A stretch of 8,197 bases of DNA, from positions 1 to 8,197 of the forward strand of contig CAKUVM010000064.1 of NCBI GenBank assembly GCA_934699135.1, in the 5' to 3' direction. The position numbers were made by a program, and so were the translations under genes. Positions 6,570 to 8,197 of the stretch are shown piece after piece. The number at the start of each line of letters is the position of its first letter. The first letter of the stretch is position 1. The stretch is from an uncultured Bacteroidales bacterium (GTDB lineage: Bacteria; Bacteroidota; Bacteroidia; Bacteroidales; Marinilabiliaceae). A model generated the notes under the pieces. The model was not told the origin of the DNA. It saw only the letters and a program-made list of their open reading frames with translations, and searched no databases.

Positions 6570-7268
6570 ATGGCAAACGAACAAAAGAAAGGCTTGTCTA
6601 CCAATAGCAACGCCTATACGCTGATCTATGCGGCTGTCCTCGTCATCATCGTCGCATTCCTCCTCTCTTTCGTGTCCAGCACACTCCATGACAGGCAGCT
6701 GGCCAACGAGAAGATTGACAAGAAGGCCCAGATCCTCGCGGCCATCAACATTGTAAACCAAGCCGATGTCGAGGCCGCCTACTCCAAATATGTGAAAGAG
6801 GCGATCGTGCTTGACAAGAGCGGTAACGTCATCGAGGGCGATGGCTTCGATGTTGACTTTGGCAAGAAGGCGGACGAGAATAATATGCCCCTCTACAAGT
6901 GTGAGGTCGATGGCGCCGTCAAATACATTGTCCCGGTCAGGGGCAACGGCCTCTGGGGCCCCATCTGGGGCTATGTAGGCCTTAATGACGACAAGAACAC
7001 CGTCTACGGCATATACTTCAACCACGAGGGGGAGACCCCGGGCCTCGGCGCCGAGATCGTCCCCGAGAAGTTCCGCGAGCCGTTCATGGGCAAGCACATC
7101 AAGAATGCCGCCGGTGAGGTTGTCTCCATCGCCGTCGTCAAGAAGGGCATTGAGGCGGAGGGGCAGGATCAGGTCGACGCCATCTCTGGCGGCACCATCA
7201 CCTCCACCGGTGTAAATGACATGCTCAAGAATAGCCTCAATGGCTACAAGGAGTTTTTAACGAAGTAA
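6570..7268 (+). CDS. nqrC: Na+-translocating NADH:quinone reductase subunit C
   Basis: NqrC is a membrane-anchored subunit whose outward-facing domain carries a covalent FMN and passes electrons between other centres of the pump. The 232-residue product has a short charged N-terminus, one clear membrane helix at about 16-38, then a soluble domain. That domain includes GLWGPIWGYVGL (127-138), a family landmark, and HEGETPGLGAEI (152-163). The flavin attachment motif reads D-A-I-S-G-G-T-I-T (203-211), with T209 the expected FMN site. Vibrio has SGAT here, so the second glycine is a small departure that I believe occurs in other Bacteroidota. The length is somewhat below the roughly 255 residues of Vibrio NqrC. 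ATG 6570 precedes the charged N-terminus and the helix in the normal way. nqrD follows after 19 bases. Confidence 0.96.
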   Translation: MANEQKKGLSTNSNAYTLIYAAVLVIIVAFLLSFVSSTLHDRQLANEKIDKKAQILAAINIVNQADVEAAYSKYVKEAIVLDKSGNVIEGDGFDVDFGKKADENNMPLYKCEVDGAVKYIVPVRGNGLWGPIWGYVGLNDDKNTVYGIYFNHEGETPGLGAEIVPEKFREPFMGKHIKNAAGEVVSIAVVKKGIEAEGQDQVDAISGGTITSTGVNDMLKNSLNGYKEFLTK

Positions 7269-7287
7269 TCCAAAAGGGTTTAATAAT

Positions 7288-7923
7288 ATGAGCGAACTCT
7301 TTTCTAAGAAAAACAAGGAGGCCTTCACGCTGCCGTTGTCCAAGGATAACCCCGTGACCGTACAGGTGCTTGGCATCTGCTCCGCGTTGGCTGTCACGGC
7401 TCAGCTCGAGCCGGCCATCGTCATGGGCCTCGCCGTCACCATCATCGTGGCGTTCTCCAACGTCATCATCTCGCTGATGCGCAACACCATCCCAATGCGC
7501 ATCCGCATCATCGTCCAGTTGGTCGTCGTGGCGGCTCTCGTCACCATTGTCAACCAAGTGCTCAAGGCTTTCGCCTACAATGTGGCTCAGGCCCTCTCGG
7601 TCTATGTCGGCCTCATCATCACCAACTGCATCCTTATGGGCCGCCTGGAGGCTTTCGCCATGACCAACAAGCCTTGGCCGTCTTTCCTTGACGGACTTGG
7701 CAACGGCCTCGGCTACGCCAAGATATTGGTCATCGTGGCGTTCTTCCGTGAGTTGCTCGGCTCCGGCACCCTCTTCGGCATCAACATCCTCAACTACGAC
7801 TGTGTCAAGGATGCCGGCTATGTCAACAACGGCATGATGCTCATGCCCGCCATGGCGCTCATCGTCGTGGCATGCATAGTTTGGTGGCAGAGGGCTCACA
7901 ACAAAGACCTTCAGGAAAAGTAA
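7288..7923 (+). CDS. nqrD: Na+-translocating NADH:quinone reductase subunit D
   Basis: NqrD is a small, highly hydrophobic subunit that pairs with its paralogue NqrE to form an inverted-topology core in the membrane. The 211-residue product has six hydrophobic segments at about 22-40, 41-64, 72-92, 100-118, 138-164 and 183-200. C31 (LGICSALAVT) and C114 (IITNCILMGR) match the two cysteines that, with two from NqrE, hold the intramembrane iron-sulfur or iron centre in Vibrio. The segments GRLEAFA (118-124) and ELLGSGTLFG (155-164) are also typical of the family. The ATG start follows AT-rich sequence with no clear Shine-Dalgarno, as is normal in Bacteroidota. A 46-base gap with a hairpin separates it from nqrE. 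Confidence 0.97.
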   Translation: MSELFSKKNKEAFTLPLSKDNPVTVQVLGICSALAVTAQLEPAIVMGLAVTIIVAFSNVIISLMRNTIPMRIRIIVQLVVVAALVTIVNQVLKAFAYNVAQALSVYVGLIITNCILMGRLEAFAMTNKPWPSFLDGLGNGLGYAKILVIVAFFRELLGSGTLFGINILNYDCVKDAGYVNNGMMLMPAMALIVVACIVWWQRAHNKDLQEK

Positions 7924-7931
7924 ACCACGAC

Positions 7932-7947
7932 GCGGCACCCGTGCCGC
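7932..7947 (+). other. Small hairpin in the nqrD-nqrE gap
   Basis: GCGGCA (7932-7937) and TGCCGC (7942-7947) form a perfect 6-base-pair stem around CCCG, which would be stable in RNA. It begins 8 bases after the nqrD stop and ends 22 bases before the nqrE ATG. No T-run follows, so termination is unlikely. It could protect the 3' end of processed nqrABCD message or adjust translation of nqrE. The structure is seen; the role is speculative. Confidence 0.5.
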
Positions 7948-7969
7948 ATAAGACATCGAGATTAATTAA

Positions 7970-8197
7970 ATGGAAAACGCAAGTTTGTTAACCCTGTTTG
8001 TCCGCTCGATTTTCGTGGACAACATGATTTTCGCGCTCTTCCTCGGCATGTGTTCCTACCTTGCCGTCTCCAAGAGCGTGAAGACCGCGCTGGGTCTCGG
8101 CATCGCCGTAACCTTCGTGTTGGCGGTGACGCTGCCCATCAACTATCTGCTACAGACCAAGGTGCTTGGGCCGAACGCCATCGTTGAGGGCGTGGAC
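7970..8197 (+). CDS. nqrE: Na+-translocating NADH:quinone reductase subunit E (5' part, cut by window end)
   Basis: The first 76 codons of nqrE are present and the frame is open to the window edge. The full protein is usually about 200 residues. The sequence begins MENASLLTLFVRSIFVDNM and continues with IFALFLGMCSYLAVSK (20-35) and KTALGLGIAVTFVLAVTLPINYL (two runs within 38-60), which match NqrE and its Rnf relatives. C28 corresponds to one of the two NqrE cysteines that bind the intramembrane iron centre together with NqrD. Two hydrophobic segments are visible, at about 8-32 and 40-61. The ATG follows an AT-rich stretch. RnfA is a close relative, but the position after nqrABCD makes NqrE certain in practice. 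nqrF, the NADH-oxidising flavoprotein, should follow outside the window. Confidence 0.95.
   Translation, partial: MENASLLTLFVRSIFVDNMIFALFLGMCSYLAVSKSVKTALGLGIAVTFVLAVTLPINYLLQTKVLGPNAIVEGVD

Noticed and set aside
5602..6576. 324-codon open frame antisense to nqrB
   Set aside because: It is a shadow of the strong C-ending codon bias of nqrB. Its His/Glu/Asp/Ala-rich product is typical of antisense reading of membrane protein genes.
7237..7956. 239-codon open frame antisense to nqrD
   Set aside because: It covers a clear nqrD and is rich in His, Asp and Glu, as expected from the reverse complement of hydrophobic codons.

Overview
The window looks like chromosomal DNA from a GC-rich member of the Bacteroidota, probably Bacteroidales. 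The evidence is a type IX secretion plug-family gene, a DUF721 gene directly after recF, Bacteroidota-type promoters (TTG, about 20 bases, TAnnTTTG), AT-rich stretches rather than Shine-Dalgarno sequences before starts, and a Bacteroidota-like nqr cluster. Muribaculaceae is a guess from GC content and codon use, not something the sequence proves. I see no mobile element, CRISPR array, tRNA or rRNA.

Left half (about 87-3630, minus strand): four genes run leftward in the order T9SS plug protein (2320-3630), recF (1110-2246), DUF721/DciA-like protein (823-1113), MgtC/SapB-family membrane protein (87-791). recF and DUF721 overlap by 4 bases (ATGA). The other gaps are 73 and 31 bases. A strong hairpin at 35-72 closes the group. 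Two good Bacteroidota promoter matches lie on this strand, one ahead of the plug gene (3816-3846) and one in the plug-recF gap (2296-2327), so recF-DUF721 can probably be transcribed with or without the plug gene.

Middle (3631-4027): about 400 bases of divergent control region. It holds the leftward promoter, a GC-rich leader hairpin and a weak candidate for the rightward nqr promoter.

Right half (4028-8197, plus strand): the start of the operon for the sodium-pumping NADH:quinone oxidoreductase, nqrA-nqrB-nqrC-nqrD-nqrE. nqrE is cut by the window edge and nqrF is expected beyond it. Together these subunits oxidise NADH, reduce quinone and export Na+. NqrA is the peripheral quinone-side subunit, NqrB and NqrC carry covalent FMN on threonines (TGAT and SGGT motifs are visible), and NqrD and NqrE supply the cysteines for a membrane-embedded iron centre. 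nqrB starts with TTG.

Overall this is well-conserved core-genome content. I did not find a new biological system. The points most worth checking are regulatory: the internal recF promoter, the divergent control region, the TTG start of nqrB and the hairpin between nqrD and nqrE.
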